Source: Stratiolaelaps scimitus | Taxonomy: Eukaryota; Arthropoda; Arachnida; Mesostigmata; Laelapidae | DNA length: 64,000 bases | Assembly (NCBI GenBank): GCA_019614645.1 | Contig: JABWDB010000013.1 | Coordinates: forward strand, 7,579,501-7,643,500 | Direction: 5' to 3' | Shown here: piece by piece, positions 37,001-48,831 of the stretch | Numbering within the stretch: position 1 is the stretch's first letter | Layout of the letters: every line of letters starts with the position of its first letter | Made by a program: the position numbers and the translations under genes | The notes under the pieces: model-generated | Seen by the model: the letters and a program-made list of their open reading frames with translations, nothing else | Database searches by the model: none | Told to the model about the DNA's origin: nothing

Positions 37001-37966
37001 TGTCCCTCTTGACGGTATGTTAATTTACTCGTTATAGGCTTGCCGTGTTTTTGTTTGTTTGCCCACACCGGTTCGCGTGCTCGACCCTTGCACACAACAT
37101 GAAATGGCGAACTTGGTCTGACTTGACCCCCTTGTATCTTGACCCGTAACTAACTTTGTGCCTTGTTTCTTGCTCTTCAATTAGGCCGTCCGATGAAGAT
37201 CGAGCTCATCGGTGACAAGCCGGCAGTTGCCGGCGTCGGCGGCGGTCTTGCGCGTGTTCTGGCAGGACGAATCGGCAAGAAGCCTCGCGGAGCACCCCGG
37301 AGTCAGGGCAACGAAGGCGGCAACAGACGGTACGTTTGTCTACTTTGTTGATCTTTTCTATTCGAATATGGACTGTTCCCTACCCAAGCACTCGACGTTG
37401 TTCTGCTCTAGTAGCGTTCTCGAATAGCGTTCTCGAATATAGGCGACGATGACTTCGAGAAATTACTTGTTCGTCAGAGTTACAGAAAACCGCTACTGCT
37501 TATAAGAAACAGCGGCGGCGTCCTCGCCGCCGTATGCTGAGCTTTGCATTGCGCTTGCTCTTTTCTAGCGTGCTCTCGCCCGCCGGACACAGCTTAAAGG
37601 ATTCGTGTTGCTTGTCTGTATCCTTGGGCGTTCTATGTCCCAGTGATTGTCGAGATATATATATATACCCATATATGTCCCAGTGATTGTCGAGATATAT
37701 ATCTATATATATGGTGGTATAATTTTTGTCGAGATATATATCTATATATATGGGGGGGGGGCGATTATATATATGGTGGCTGGTGGCAAGGTTGTCAATT
37801 TTTTCGTTCGGACTCGTATGTTTTTAGGGCCGGCAGTGGAAAGACCCAGGGCGGTCGAGGTGGCGGAGGCTCGCGCGGTGGTCGTAAGCCGCCAGCAAAG
37901 ACTCTAACAAAGGAAGAATTGGACGCCGAACTCGACGCATACGTGTCAAAAATGGACACAGCCTAA
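34005..37966 (+). CDS. ALYREF: ALY/REF mRNA export factor, copy B (complete)
   Basis: Exons 34005-34229, 36482-36649, 36867-37014, 37185-37329 and 37828-37966 join in phase to 825 nt, 274 aa. Order: N-terminal UAP56-binding motif (DMSLDDIIK), RG-rich region, WQHD linker, RRM from about residue 115 (KLTISNL; RNP1-like LGTADVIF at about 154-161) to about 190, a GGRGGGG-type RG tail, and the conserved C-terminal motif [18 protein letters not shown]. The human protein has the same order. It acts in the nucleus with DDX39B/THO to load NXF1 on mRNA. Intron 1 is 2.2 kb; intron 4 holds an AT-rich minisatellite. This is the intact member of the tandem pair. Confidence 0.96.
37640..37775 (+). repeat. 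AT-rich minisatellite in ALYREF-B intron 4
   Basis: Three imperfect units of about 45 bp sharing GTCGAGATATATATCTATAT, two of them with the prefix CCCAGTGATT, followed by a G9 run. Unit A has only a simple (TA)n at this place (about 17,978-18,002). Confidence 0.85.
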
Positions 37967-38387
37967 TCAACTATTACTAATCAAGGCTGCTATAACCCAG
38001 CGGGCCAAACGGAAGAGCACGCCGTGCGGGCGACACGTTGGTTCCGCGATGAAGAAATCGAAAAAAGCAAGAAAAAACACTTGTACAAAGACAAACCCCG
38101 AAACAATTGTGTATATTAAAGAAAACAGTAGCAAACAAATATTAAATTATCAATGTATACATAACCCACTCCACCAACGTACAGACACACCCACATACAT
38201 ATACATACAGCGAGCGTATCATGAGCTTGCTGTGCTGCTGACGCGTACATTACTGCAGAGAGTGAGTGTACGCATTTATACAAAGAATGAAAACGAACTT
38301 TGGAAGCGTGGAAATAGAAGTAAAATAAAAAAACACTATTATGATATATTACTATACTATCATCATATAGTAACATTAGCACATTTG

Positions 38388-38669
38388 TCTTTATTTATTA
38401 GAGCAACGGTGTCTGTCCGTCCGTCCGTCTGACAATGACCTCCGTTTCGTTTCGGCTGCTCTTTCTGGGGTTATCTTTTTTCAATATGGGCATGTGTGCT
38501 ATCATTGTGTAGCTACGGATGAGGGCCATGTTTTGAGGGGGGTGGGGGCTCGCTGGGGGGGTGGGGGTCAAAATGGGGGGGCATTTTATACCATGAGGTC
38601 TATGTAAGGGGTGGTTTTTTTTGCATGTATCGATTTGTTTTGCCGGAGGCCCGCCGGGCCTTGCCCTAG
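38388..38669 (+). mobile_element. Non-autonomous Helitron-like element, B only
   Basis: Begins TCTTTATTTATTAGAGC, has GTCCGTCCGTCCGTC near the 5' end, and ends with a GC-rich hairpin AGGCCC-GCC-GGGCCT (38,647-38,661) followed by TGCCCTAG and a host T. TC at the 5' end, CTAG at the 3' end, and a hairpin just before it are the Helitron hallmarks. Unit A (inverted, near 18,165) shows the site without it. The 9 bp GTCTTTATT occur on both sides, so a 9-bp target duplication of another element class is the alternative. 282 bp, no coding capacity. Confidence 0.65.
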
Positions 38670-38700
38670 TCTTTATTAATGTGCTACGAGCTCTAGATAT

Positions 38701-38842
38701 TAACGTATCGTATGAACGTATGACTTGGAAGTATCAAGTTTATGAACGTATCGTATGAACGTATGACCATAGACATTGACTACCGCTTTAGACTTGATAC
38801 TTCCAAGTCATACGTTCAACGCGGTAGTCAATGTCTATGGTC
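38701..38842. repeat. Intercalated inverted repeats (X Z X' Z' order)
   Basis: X (38,714-38,738, 25 bp) pairs exactly with X' (38,793-38,817); Z (38,765-38,786, 22 bp) pairs exactly with Z' (38,821-38,842). The pairs interlock like a pseudoknot. A near-exact 24-bp direct repeat (CGTATCGTATGAACGTATGA core) sits at about 38,701 and 38,744. It starts just where homology to the inverted segment of unit A ends. Confidence 0.9.
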
Positions 38843-39714
38843 TAATTCGAGCGATGCAGAGGTCCGTAGCGAAAATCGAAAATCTATCTTCGTTTTCATT
38901 TTTTTGAGTCTTCCTTACCCGCTTGATGAGCTTTGGTTTGATTTGGCTGATCAAAGTAAGAATTGGCACTATTTGGTGGAGCGTGTAGTTGGAGGACGCT
39001 GTGAAAAAAGTTGCTTACCGAAAAGACTACACGAGATGAGCTAGGTTCGACTAAACTAGATAAATTCTGCTACTATCCAGTGTAATTAACCAGACGAGCT
39101 GGTTGGGCACACTTTTCTTCGGCGACATTGGTTGAGCTTTTGTGCCGGTCCATCTCATTATATAAGCCAGCATCGCTGAAAGTCTTCGGACAATTGTCAG
39201 CAGTAGCACCAGGTTGAATTCAAATAGTGCCATATCATGGTCGACGTTTAATCATGTTCGTGTTGTGAAGTCACCTAGCAATTAAAACCAGCGAGTTATT
39301 TTGTTTAAAATGCAATTTCATCGTCCGGAATTGTCCAGCTGTGCAGCCCACGAAAGTCCAAATAGCCGTACAGAAATACATCCGTGTATAAGATCTAAAA
39401 ATTGATATACAAGTTGAGACGTATCTATACAATCGAGTTGGCATTCGCGTTTGTTCACAGAACACAGGATGGCTTATCCCATGTTTGGTACTGCTTTAGT
39501 CGATAGATAAAAGATCACTAATCTCTCGCTGCTGATTACAACACAAGTCAAACGTATTCGGCTACGGTCAAGCTTTCCCCCCCTGCATCTCATTATTAGT
39601 TCTGGTGGCCAAGAGCAACAAATCAAAACCGTCCAGCCATCACTGGCTGACTACGTAACTGTGCAACTAAGTTGAAATTGACAATCCTGGTGCTTCGACT
39701 TTGATGAAACAGCC

Positions 39715-40344
39715 ATGGCCAAAATAAGTATCAGCCTTCAGGTTGTGCTTCTTGCTGGGCTCATCTTGGCCAGCCATGGATCTCACGATGTTGATAGCGA
39801 CGTGTGTCAGGCTCTCGACAGTTTCCGACAGGGCATACTGCACGTGAACGACGTTCAGGTGGATCAGGCTGTCGCGTACATTCGGCCAAACTTCTTACAG
39901 GCGATCCAATGCAACGAAGTCTTGACCGCATTCGATGCGTCATCACTCCTTGCTCTGCTATCGGTGCGGCCACCGCGCGAACCGGCGGCGGTTCCCAGCG
40001 TCGTCGACGTCCAAGTGATACGAAGTGTGCAGCAGTGGCTACTACTGCATCCCCACGAGGAAGCGACCACCCAATTAGCCCTTCTCGACGCCATAAGTTT
40101 CGTCAACATCGATCCGGCTACACCCCGCGAGGCCGGAGCCGCTCCATCGAAATGGCTCCCTATGGAACGGCTGGCGGAGATCGTCGGCGAAGGGCAGCAA
40201 CAGCTCACATTGTCTACGAGCATGATTCTTATAGCGATGCTGGTGGTTGGATCGGCACTGCTACTGAAATTCATTTCTTTTAGCTGTGTCCAACCGCTAG
40301 CTTCGACTGCCCATCGAGCTTCGATTTCGTATTGTCGTTCGTAA
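39715..40344 (+). CDS. Putative signal-peptide / single-span membrane protein, 209 aa
   Basis: Not recognised. An uninterrupted frame starting MAKISISLQVVLLAGLILA, a good signal peptide with likely cleavage near ASHG/S at residue 23. The mature part has two early cysteines (about residues 30 and 65), acidic and leucine-rich helical-looking segments, then a hydrophobic stretch at about 170-192 (STSMILIAMLVVGSALLLKF) that could be a transmembrane anchor, and a short basic/Ser-rich end. An AG after a T-rich run at 40,283 leaves open that the last codons belong to an intron. It lies between ALYREF-B and sequence shared with unit A and has no copy in A. Base composition is more GC-rich than the surroundings, which supports coding. 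Confidence 0.55.
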   Translation: MAKISISLQVVLLAGLILASHGSHDVDSDVCQALDSFRQGILHVNDVQVDQAVAYIRPNFLQAIQCNEVLTAFDASSLLALLSVRPPREPAAVPSVVDVQVIRSVQQWLLLHPHEEATTQLALLDAISFVNIDPATPREAGAAPSKWLPMERLAEIVGEGQQQLTLSTSMILIAMLVVGSALLLKFISFSCVQPLASTAHRASISYCRS

Positions 40345-42456
40345 CTGACCGCTTGCTAACGCGAACAGCAACGCGCAACTGCTCCAGGAACACAGGCATA
40401 GTAAGATGAGGGTTTTTTGATACAGAGCAAACAAGTGGTTCTCGTACATCGACGACGTTTTGTTTACTGACAAACTCGTAAGCTTTTGACAAAGGATGCG
40501 TCGATTTATCGCCAAGAGACATTTGGAAAGATAATCGATTTGTCGACTTGACAAGGCTTGGCACACAAATGAGTGCATCGAAATTTGTGCAAAATACTCA
40601 TGTTTTGCTAACAGCACCATGTAATCAGAAACACACAAGTGAGAAGAATGTTCTACGACGCTGCCAAATCTAAAATAATATGGAACAGTTCCGATTTGAG
40701 GCAATGGCTGATATAGATGACCAAAACCGCGCGTACCGTTACTTAGCTCTCGTTTAGGATTCGGAGCCGTTCAGGCTAGGGCGATATCCCTTTACGCCAC
40801 GCGTAATTTGTGCACGTGATTAACTTTTAATTACCCCATTTTCGTCAGTGGCGTTGAATTTGTCACTTTGCTTACACCTCATCATTTATTTGTTATCCTT
40901 AGCGTTACACTATCAGATACTCGTTACGACCTTCATTTGTGTACTCAGTTTGTATTACTGCTGATTAAAAAATTGCACTTCCAATAATAAACCACTATTT
41001 GAAATATATTCATATATTCAATATATTGTCTGTTTAGCTAGCCCACTCATTTGGGCGAAAAACTGGCAAATTAACTCATGAGATCTGGTTCTGCAAGAAT
41101 GGTTTAAATAGGCATCAAGGTAACTTTTTGATCGACACTAGCCCTGTTAAATACGTTCAAAGCGTAGGGGTCGCCTTGTGGACAGATGCACCGTAAATTT
41201 ACTGAGACGAATTATCGGCCTCCGCTAAATCACCGCATCAACAAACAGGGATTAGTGCAACCAGATACAACGAGCCAACTATGAATCGACAACTGGCAAA
41301 TGGGTCCATTGTTCGTGGGTGTCCAATAGCAGAACGGAAACAAACGTAAGCACGAATTCATCAACGGGCGTCTGTCAGAGCAAGGTTCCGTTAGATTATT
41401 TTCAGCATCGAATAACTCTAAGGGTACTCGGTTAGTTCGGCGTTATTTTACGTGATGTCTCCGTTTCTCAGGCGTTCACTAAATCACTTGAACTCAATAT
41501 ATTCGCTCTATCTCTAACCAGGATTCTCTCCCATTTGCTGTTCTGCTATACTTTTCCAGCAAGGCCGGCGTTCTCCAGACCCGTAGCAGTCTATGGGGGT
41601 AAAACAGCAGTGTTCTTTTTTGCAACAAAATGTCGCCGTTATAGTAAACGTGAAGTATAAGAGTAAAATATACAAACCCTTCAGGTTTAGGTCTCACGCT
41701 CGCTAAAATCAGCCTTGCTGTTCAAATCACACATTCAGAGACTGTTTCGATTTACGCCATAGGGTTAAGAGTGACATAGCCAGCCTGCAAGGACACCCCA
41801 TTTCAATGACATTTCCCATGACAAAACGGAAATATCAAATCACTTCTAGGCAAGAAGAGGACCTGTGGTAGGTTATTATAAATCTAATAATACAGCTAAC
41901 TGCGGTAAACAGAGAGGCTTTAGCCTAACAGTGGCGGGCAGCTGATCGAGAAGGCAGCAACGAGTTAACTTATTATAATAGGCAATGAGACAGCGAGTTC
42001 ATGGTAAGTGAGACGTAACACCTGCTAGCAGGAATCACAGACAACAACTTCAATATTAAAATGCTCTGAATTTTAATAGCTGTGAAAAACTTTACTAAAG
42101 TGTAAACAACTTTCGCCGTGATTGTCCCACCTGACATTAGCGTCCTTTGGAATAAAGTTCGTTATAAAGCCAAACATATTTTACTTAATAAAGAGCAAGC
42201 AATAGTCGAATTTACATAAAATGTTTTTGTGAAGTTTAATATTATTTAGTGTCTTAAAATACAACAATACACAATACAATAATTGGTGACGCAGTTGACC
42301 ACGGGGTGTCAGGCCAAGGCCGTCATGGTCGGCATTGCCTCTACCAGAATTTCTACATACATTGAAAGACATCGCCAGCCATTGTAATTAGGCTATGAAA
42401 ACGTTGTGTCAAGTTGCCATCAGACTAACGGCTCTCCTTCGGTTTGTTTTGAGGGC
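40345..42456. other. Non-coding, unit B
   Basis: 40,345-41,054 has no match in A. From 41,055 on it is colinear with 18,544-20,282 of A, minus the A-only block. Nothing recognised. Confidence 0.5.
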
Positions 42457-43011
42457 ATGTGTTTTATGTGGTCTATTGGTTTCATGTGGTATTGTAAGTC
42501 ACTTTGGTTGAGAAACAAATCCATTTTCACTATCCTATATATTTTTTCAGATTTAGTCGTAATAAAAATAGGTCATTCAAAAAATCAGCACGCGCAGAAG
42601 ATGATGCAGTACCATAAAATCGCGTGCTCATTTTCTTCGAAAGTTGTGACGGCTTCAACACTTTTATTGGCTGTCTTGGATGTCTTTGTTTATTTGAGGT
42701 TGTCGGCAGAACCTTTCGTCAATTTCCGTGGGCGTTGTCTTTATCGCGGCATGCCTTTCAACAATATGCTGATCGATATCTATCTCAGTGTTGTCTATTG
42801 CTGTCGGCTTGCACTCGATCTCTTGCCAGATCCTGTGTGCCTCATGCCGTTTTGGCCGTGTGCTAGGCCTGATGTCCCTTACTTTCTTTCTTTCTTGTTT
42901 CCGGTTAGTGCTAGTATCGTTGGTACCGGTCTACTATGGAAACGGATTCTAAGTGGCAAAATAAATAGGAAGATGGTCTATATTGCGATTGTAACAGGAA
43001 ATTTGTCATAG
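42457..43011 (+). CDS. Putative multi-span membrane protein, copy B
   Basis: Counterpart of 20,283-20,838. Exons 42457-42493 and 42551-43011 (37 + 461 nt, 165 aa) flank a 57-bp GTAAGT...TTTCAG intron. Unspliced, the frame also happens to be open through the intron here (to give about 201 aa), whereas in A one extra T closes it; the spliced form is the one preserved in both. Changes from A include L to R, S to N, T to K, V to L and N to S. Family not recognised. Confidence 0.45.
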   Translation: MCFMWSIGFMWYCKSLWLRNKSIFTILYIFSDLVVIKIGHSKNQHAQKMMQYHKIACSFSSKVVTASTLLLAVLDVFVYLRLSAEPFVNFRGRCLYRGMPFNNMLIDIYLSVVYCCRLALDLLPDPVCLMPFWPCARPDVPYFLSFLFPVSASIVGTGLLWKRILSGKINRKMVYIAIVTGNLS

Positions 43012-43089
43012 GAGAGAATATCCAATTACTCGTAGCATCTATCAGAAATGATAACCTCGAAGTGGGCCACCGTGGGTACCCAAATTGAT

Positions 43090-43099
43090 TCCATTTGTG

Positions 43100-43142
<43 letters not shown>
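43090..43142. repeat. (TA)n tract, unit B
   Basis: About 40 bp of TA repeats 3' of the membrane-protein gene, in the same place as 20,925-20,955 in A but of different length and flanks. Confidence 0.9.
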
Positions 43143-43143
<1 letters not shown>

Positions 43144-44093
43144 TTTATAATTTAGTCTTATTGTTCAATGTTGTATTGTAAGTTTATCTCTTACCAGATA
43201 CATATGTGGAAGGCTACACTTGACACTTAAGCATAGAAAGCATACCTAGCATATATTTTATGAATTATAAAACATATGCATATGTTTTTTAATTTATTAG
43301 TATGGTTTCTATAGCGATGTGTAAAGTGTAGCCTTTCACACATGTATGCATGTCGGACATTTCATCTTTTTAATTCCGAAATGCCCTTCATTTATTCAAA
43401 TACCTTTGACAACATAGGGATATCGGATAGATGTATTTTTTTCTATGAAGACTTGAGTGGTTCCTGTGTCAAAATCGGCGCCTAGTTCGAACTCTTCTCG
43501 GTAGACAATAGGTTATGTCCATTCCGATGATATTGTTCATACCGAATTTCCTGGTTCAACAGGGTCATTTTTATCGATTCTTCTTATTCGTTGCGATGGG
43601 CATTTGGTGCCTGCCTTGCGCGTGTAGAACATCATTCTGGCTCTGAAATTACCCCATTATAATTATCATTAATTGCTTGATCTAGAGCATGTGAAGAATC
43701 CATATGTGAGCAATCTGTGCGCAACAGAGTCGCAAGTGATACTGTAACTTTGTGCGAACACAACACACAATGAATGCAAGGCGGAAATGTCTGTTGGCTG
43801 AATACAAAAAGCAGCTCGACTGGACACGAACTCACAGCAGAAAGACCTGATTGGATGACACCCTAAAAGCTGAATTTCTACACGGGTACGATTATCAAAT
43901 GTCTTTGCAGAAGGTATTATAAGACATGTGTCTCTCTCGAGCACGCGGGAGAGATACAATCTTTGAGAACGCAAATTGTACGCCATTATCGAATAATGAC
44001 GTATTCGACGTTTGAAGTTTTTTCACATTTCAAATATCTGATAAAGTCAGGTCCAACGAAATCCGTCACTCCACATGGCTGCGGACGGAAGTT

Positions 44094-44366
44094 TTTCTCT
44101 TTTTTTTTTTCGAGCTGACCCTCAGCTGTTCCCCTATCTGACAGGCCTCAGCTCTTAACCTTTTAGGTATTACTATGAGGACCTGTCGGGGCCACCTTTG
44201 CTTATTCTCTGCCTTACTCGTACCTGACAAGAATCCTCAGATAAAGAAAGATGATAAAGAACTCCAAAGATTCTCCAAAGCGTCTGACAGGATTTGAACC
44301 CAACACACACGTGTCCCTCCGGTCTAGTAGTCGAAGACGCTCACCACTAGACAACCAACCAGGGGA
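44094..44366 (-). mobile_element. Full-length tRNA-derived SINE, unit B
   Basis: The same insertion as 22,097-22,369, with the same target-site duplication (44,079-44,093 and 44,367-44,381). The tRNA-like head reads TAGTGGTGAGCG here, so the A-box differs slightly. It predates the A/B duplication. Confidence 0.9.
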
Positions 44367-44497
44367 CTGCGGACGAAAGTTATGACGATTGAATTCCGCT
44401 CATTTAATTGCATCAACGGCCAGCATTCCTTCGACGAAGATTATCTAGACATGATTACGCTATATGACCGTCCTAACTAATATTATATGCATAGTAA

Positions 44498-44593
44498 CGT
44501 TCCTCATAGTAATACCTAAAAAAGGTTAAAGGCCGAGGCCTGTCAGATAAAAGGGGAACAGCAGCTGAGGGTCAGCTCGAAAAAAAAAAAAAG
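44498..44593 (+). mobile_element. 5'-truncated SINE, unit B
   Basis: Counterpart of 22,501-22,596 with ATGCATAGTAA on both sides (44,487-44,497 and 44,594-44,604) and an A-tail. Confidence 0.85.
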
Positions 44594-46880
44594 ATGCATA
44601 GTAATGTGTTGCCTTAAGGTGTATGCCAAGACAATTCCCCGACGATGACTGCCGAACAATTAAGTGTTCACAATAAATGCTCTAGCAACGCTTACACAAC
44701 AGCCGACTGACATTTAAGTGGGGATCCTTCCCAGGCACCAATCGACGAGTTCCCCTGCTGCTTTGGTAATTTCTAACACATCGACCTGTCCCAGGGGAAA
44801 GGGAAAGTCGCTCGATCGGCGTTCAAGTTGGCGACGCATAGCAGCTCGAAGAACGAAATAAATCAAAGCCTTGTTGGAGCTATTGATCAATTTCGTTTCC
44901 TCTGCGCTTGGCATGGGAAGAAATGCGAAAAACGCCAAAAAAAGACGGAGTCTGCAATAATGGCAATGTCATTAATTGGCTTCCCTAATTTAAATGAAAG
45001 AAATAACTTCAGAGGTGAGCAAACGAGCCTAGAACGAAACACAATGAAGTAGCCGCTGCTGTATCTCGAATATCGATCAGTCCCGTTAAGAGAAAAGGAG
45101 AAATTGAATAGAAGAAACGTAAGTCCTTCCTTCTGGTCTTGATTCTAAACAAAACTGGGGTCATACTTCTAAACGATAAGGCAATACCGTAAAGCTCTAG
45201 GTAGCAGGGACTTGATACAAAGCAGGAGACGTCGACTATGTAATTTAAATGAAACATGGCATGAAAGTCTTATAATTTGTCCTCTCGAGACTTCTTTCGA
45301 GTGCCTTACCACACCTTAGAATAATGCTTGGAAAGCTAAATCAGGTATCCAAATAATCAACGATTTCAGCACAAGCTAACGTTCACTTTACCTAGCTCAC
45401 TTGCTACGAATTTAATGTGTTGCCTCTTCAACGCGCAATGTGCAGTGTTCACTTACTCGCAATCGATGGTTGGAAGGTGGTTCTCCTCGTTACAGATTGC
45501 CTTTTGAACTGATACAGCATTAGCCAGTATTAAGGCAAAGACACTCAGTCGTTTGGGCTGAGCTGATTGCTGACCCTCCCATCCAAGTGCAGGAGAGAGT
45601 GCCACTGGAATAATTGAGTGGCTCCTATCAATAGACCTGTAGTCTTCGTCAACGCGACAAACAAGGCCGCTCCACTTGAATGTTACATTATCGAGTTTAT
45701 GCTTCGCAACTACATCCGCGGCTTGCGAGGTAAGGTTGGTCACGAAGGAGGGCGAATATATGAAGCTGACGGACTTCGTTGAGAGGTCAGTCGACCCTTG
45801 GAGACGAGCCATTGACTTGGACCACGTGTCCTTGACAGCGATATTACTGAATAGTAGGGCATTCGAAAGTGAACAGAGCGTTGCCAGGTAACACGTCCAA
45901 ATCTGCGCCATATGTAGCCCAAGTTTGCTGCTAATGTTCGGGCATTCGTCCAACGTAGAGCAGTGACCGTAGAAGGCCAATACGGCTACTCGTATATACT
46001 CATATTCGTAAATAGGCTTATAAATACCTTGATTAATTTCGGGCATGACCACCTTTAAGTCATCCCTGATACCTGTGTTATTTGGAAACAACGAGTGTAT
46101 TATCTTTTTTGCCTGATCAACTTTGAGTATCGCTTCTAAGTAGGAGGTCGATAACTTAAGGTCTTCTTCAATTATAATACTAGGTTTTCCCTGCGCAACA
46201 TCGCGTAAGCGAGCACCTGCGGATAGAGCAGCTGGATAGACTTGGAAACTCCTTTACGTTCCTCTGTATCATTTTTTTCCGCTGCTCAAGATGTCGAATA
46301 ATGAACGGGTAGCCTATTTCACTTTGGTCCAGAATTAACATCAGCTTCGCCATGGCGCCATCACACTTCGCTGAAATCAAAATCAATGACTATATGTCTG
46401 GCTGTATGTATTGGCTTTGGGAAAAACCTTCCTTCCTGGGACAATATTAATAGGAGATCTCGCATTAGCGAATCAGACCATATAAAGCTTCGACCATATT
46501 AATGGATTGTCCGATACTTTCATTGGTCCTTGGCTGGCTTTCATTGGTCCGAACTGTGCCGACAAGGTTCTATTGATGAAAGCATCCGAAAAGAATTCAT
46601 TTCTAGCCAAAGATAGCAACAACAAACTCCTTAGGTCATATTTGTTGCGTAGAACTGACTCGTAAAGGTTCTACCGTCACTTACATAACCCAACCTTTCA
46701 TCCACGCAATAATACTGTTACTGTAATACTATGCTAAAATCGAGAAAAAAAATGGCAGCAATTAAGAAATGGCGTTCACTGCACAACGAGCAATGAGTCT
46801 TTAGCAGGGCTACATTTTAGCTCTAGTAAAGAATAAGCGGGAAATAAAATATTAATATTATATTGCAGAAAAACATTGCT

Positions 46881-46965
46881 CCGCCCGCGTGCATGGCGTT
46901 GTGAGTAAGGGAGGCAGTATTAAAGGGAGTTTTGTGGAGTCGGAGGTTCAAACCTGAGTGGAGCC
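46881..46965 (+). repeat. tRNA-like SINE head, second family, unit B
   Basis: Counterpart of 24,850-24,932: GTGAGTAAGGGAGGCAG then GGAGGTTCAAACCTGAGTGG. Confidence 0.5.
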
Positions 46966-47156
46966 ATATTTACTTTTATGGATAGTATCTCCGCAATAAG
47001 ACTTGAACACGTAGTAGTAGTAGCAACTAGTGTGGTCTGCGGCACAGCTGCCACTGCGCAGAAAGCAAGGCACCATACGCCCCCTCTGTGCGTCATGAGT
47101 ACTGCGTGTTTACATACACGGAGCTTTCTACAGACACCCTGGTGACCACTGTATTT

Positions 47157-47219
47157 GTTCCCTTTTCTCTCATCCTAGATTTCCTGTCTAGGAAATTTGG
47201 GATGAGAGAGAAGGGAAGC
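47157..47219. repeat. Inverted repeat, unit B
   Basis: Counterpart of 25,149-25,210; arms remain pairable with a few mismatches (TTTGG for TCTGG, CCTTTTC for CCCTTC). Confidence 0.85.
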
Positions 47220-48831
47220 AGCTGAGAGTCAGCTAACCTCATGTGTTGTGCTCGTGGTTGGCCTTGTACACGTATCACCGCCCTTAGTGAAAGAATACGC
47301 TAAGCGATACCGGGAAGGGCGGTGCTGTTGAACATCGTCCACGGTTCCACAAGGGGCGGCGGGCATGGTGTTGACATGCATTGGCAGGCTAACACCCGCT
47401 TTTCTTCCATTTTTCGTCTTCTCATTGGCTTCAAGGGATTGTTTCGGCATGCATATTCCTTTACAAGATCTTCACTCAACCTCTGGACGGTTGAGTAGCG
47501 CTAGCCGAGCGGCGGAAGATATATATCTTCCAGTCGGCTACGGCTATTATATATATATATATATATATATATGACATATAATACGGGAAGATTGCCAGGG
47601 ACACCCAGCTGGTTCCACGTTAATGCTGACGAAAACGTCACAATCAGAATCACCCTCCAAGCTACGGCCTGGGCAAGGCCTAAACAGCTGTATATCTTTA
47701 AATCTAGGCAGTCCAGGCTGGGCAAATTTTGAGCTCGCAAATTTGGACAACTAAAGGATGCCGAAAGAGGTCCCGAGATGCCGCCAGGTGGCCACGGGGA
47801 ATATCAATGCACTCTGTCGCAATAGGATATGTGGATAACGAGTTGCAATTTAGCACTTGTGAAAAAGCTTAAAGGGGCCCGCAATTCTTCGCTAGGATAC
47901 GTAGAGTATCGCATCAACGATTGACCCAGACTATGCAACCAGTGATAGACAATCTAGGACATTAATTAACGTTGTAGTCGAACTTCATCCAGGAAACTGC
48001 ACCGAACGAATAAGAGTTCAGTTATTGGTAAGTGGAGAGCAAGTAAGTGAAGCTTGAACCGGTACAATACAGGCTGACTATTTGAAGAAAAAAGCTGTCA
48101 TTGGTAGCCGACACGGAGAAAGCTTTCCACAGCACTCCTTCACTGGTGCGTACATGAATTCTGCGCACTAAACAATTCTGGTGACTGAAACCGGTATTCA
48201 AATTTACTATGTCAAATATCCAAGCAGAGGCAGCTTGTACGTGCAAATTTAATTTATTTTTTGTGTAGATTGCTTTGGAGTTACTGCTTACCTTGTCTTA
48301 GGATACAGTATCCCTTAAAGAATAAAGGTTCTCCTTTTTGGCCCTTGGGTACAAAGCATTTCCTTGAGCAGGAGACGCTTCCTTTCTCTACGTAGCCCGC
48401 AAGGCATGGATAAAAGGTCATCAAACCTGTGCAATGTTGATTTTTTGTGCACTCCTCCTCTTCATGTGGTTCCAGATGAACGAATCCTTCCGATTTGACA
48501 CCACCTGTTAAATTGGGGTAACGTTAGGTTTAACTAGACAATATTACTATTTAGTTTTAAATATTATTTATTCCAAAAGTAAAAGACAAGATTACAACCA
48601 AAAATTCTAGAGAACTCTGCACGCGTCCGACTGGCAGAACCAGCTTCGGCAAGCCATAAGAAGGACGAGACGGCCCAAGTCTAGAAAGAGATGTTCTTAA
48701 AGCGCTAGGTAGCCACAATTGTAATCTCCAACTGCCACACTGCTGGATGTTTTCTATGAATCACGAACTCGGTAGTAATAAAGGTCTGCATGATGTTGAC
48801 AAATCTGTCATTCACGGTGGGATTTACAAAC

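Larger units (their letters stand above)
37967..39714. other. ALYREF-B 3' flank
   Basis: The 3' UTR, then the stretch that is inverted in unit A (38,067-38,710), the Helitron-like insert and an unusual set of inverted repeats (both listed separately). From about 38,710 to 39,714 nothing matches A. No exon recognised. Confidence 0.5.
26971..48831 (+). repeat. Tandem segmental duplication, unit B (about 21.9 kb)
   Basis: Second copy of the segment at 9,478. It keeps RPS20 (32,199-33,592 is absent from A), a complete ALYREF and about 2.3 kb around the 209-aa ORF (38,710-41,054). It has B-only insertions: a retroelement fragment at 27,932-28,539 and a Helitron-like element at 38,388-38,669. Homology to A stops where a mariner-like element begins. 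Confidence 0.95.

Noticed and set aside
39804..40283. 159-aa plus-strand and 136-aa minus-strand frames
   Set aside because: Shadows of the 209-aa ORF; only the latter has a signal peptide and a clean start.
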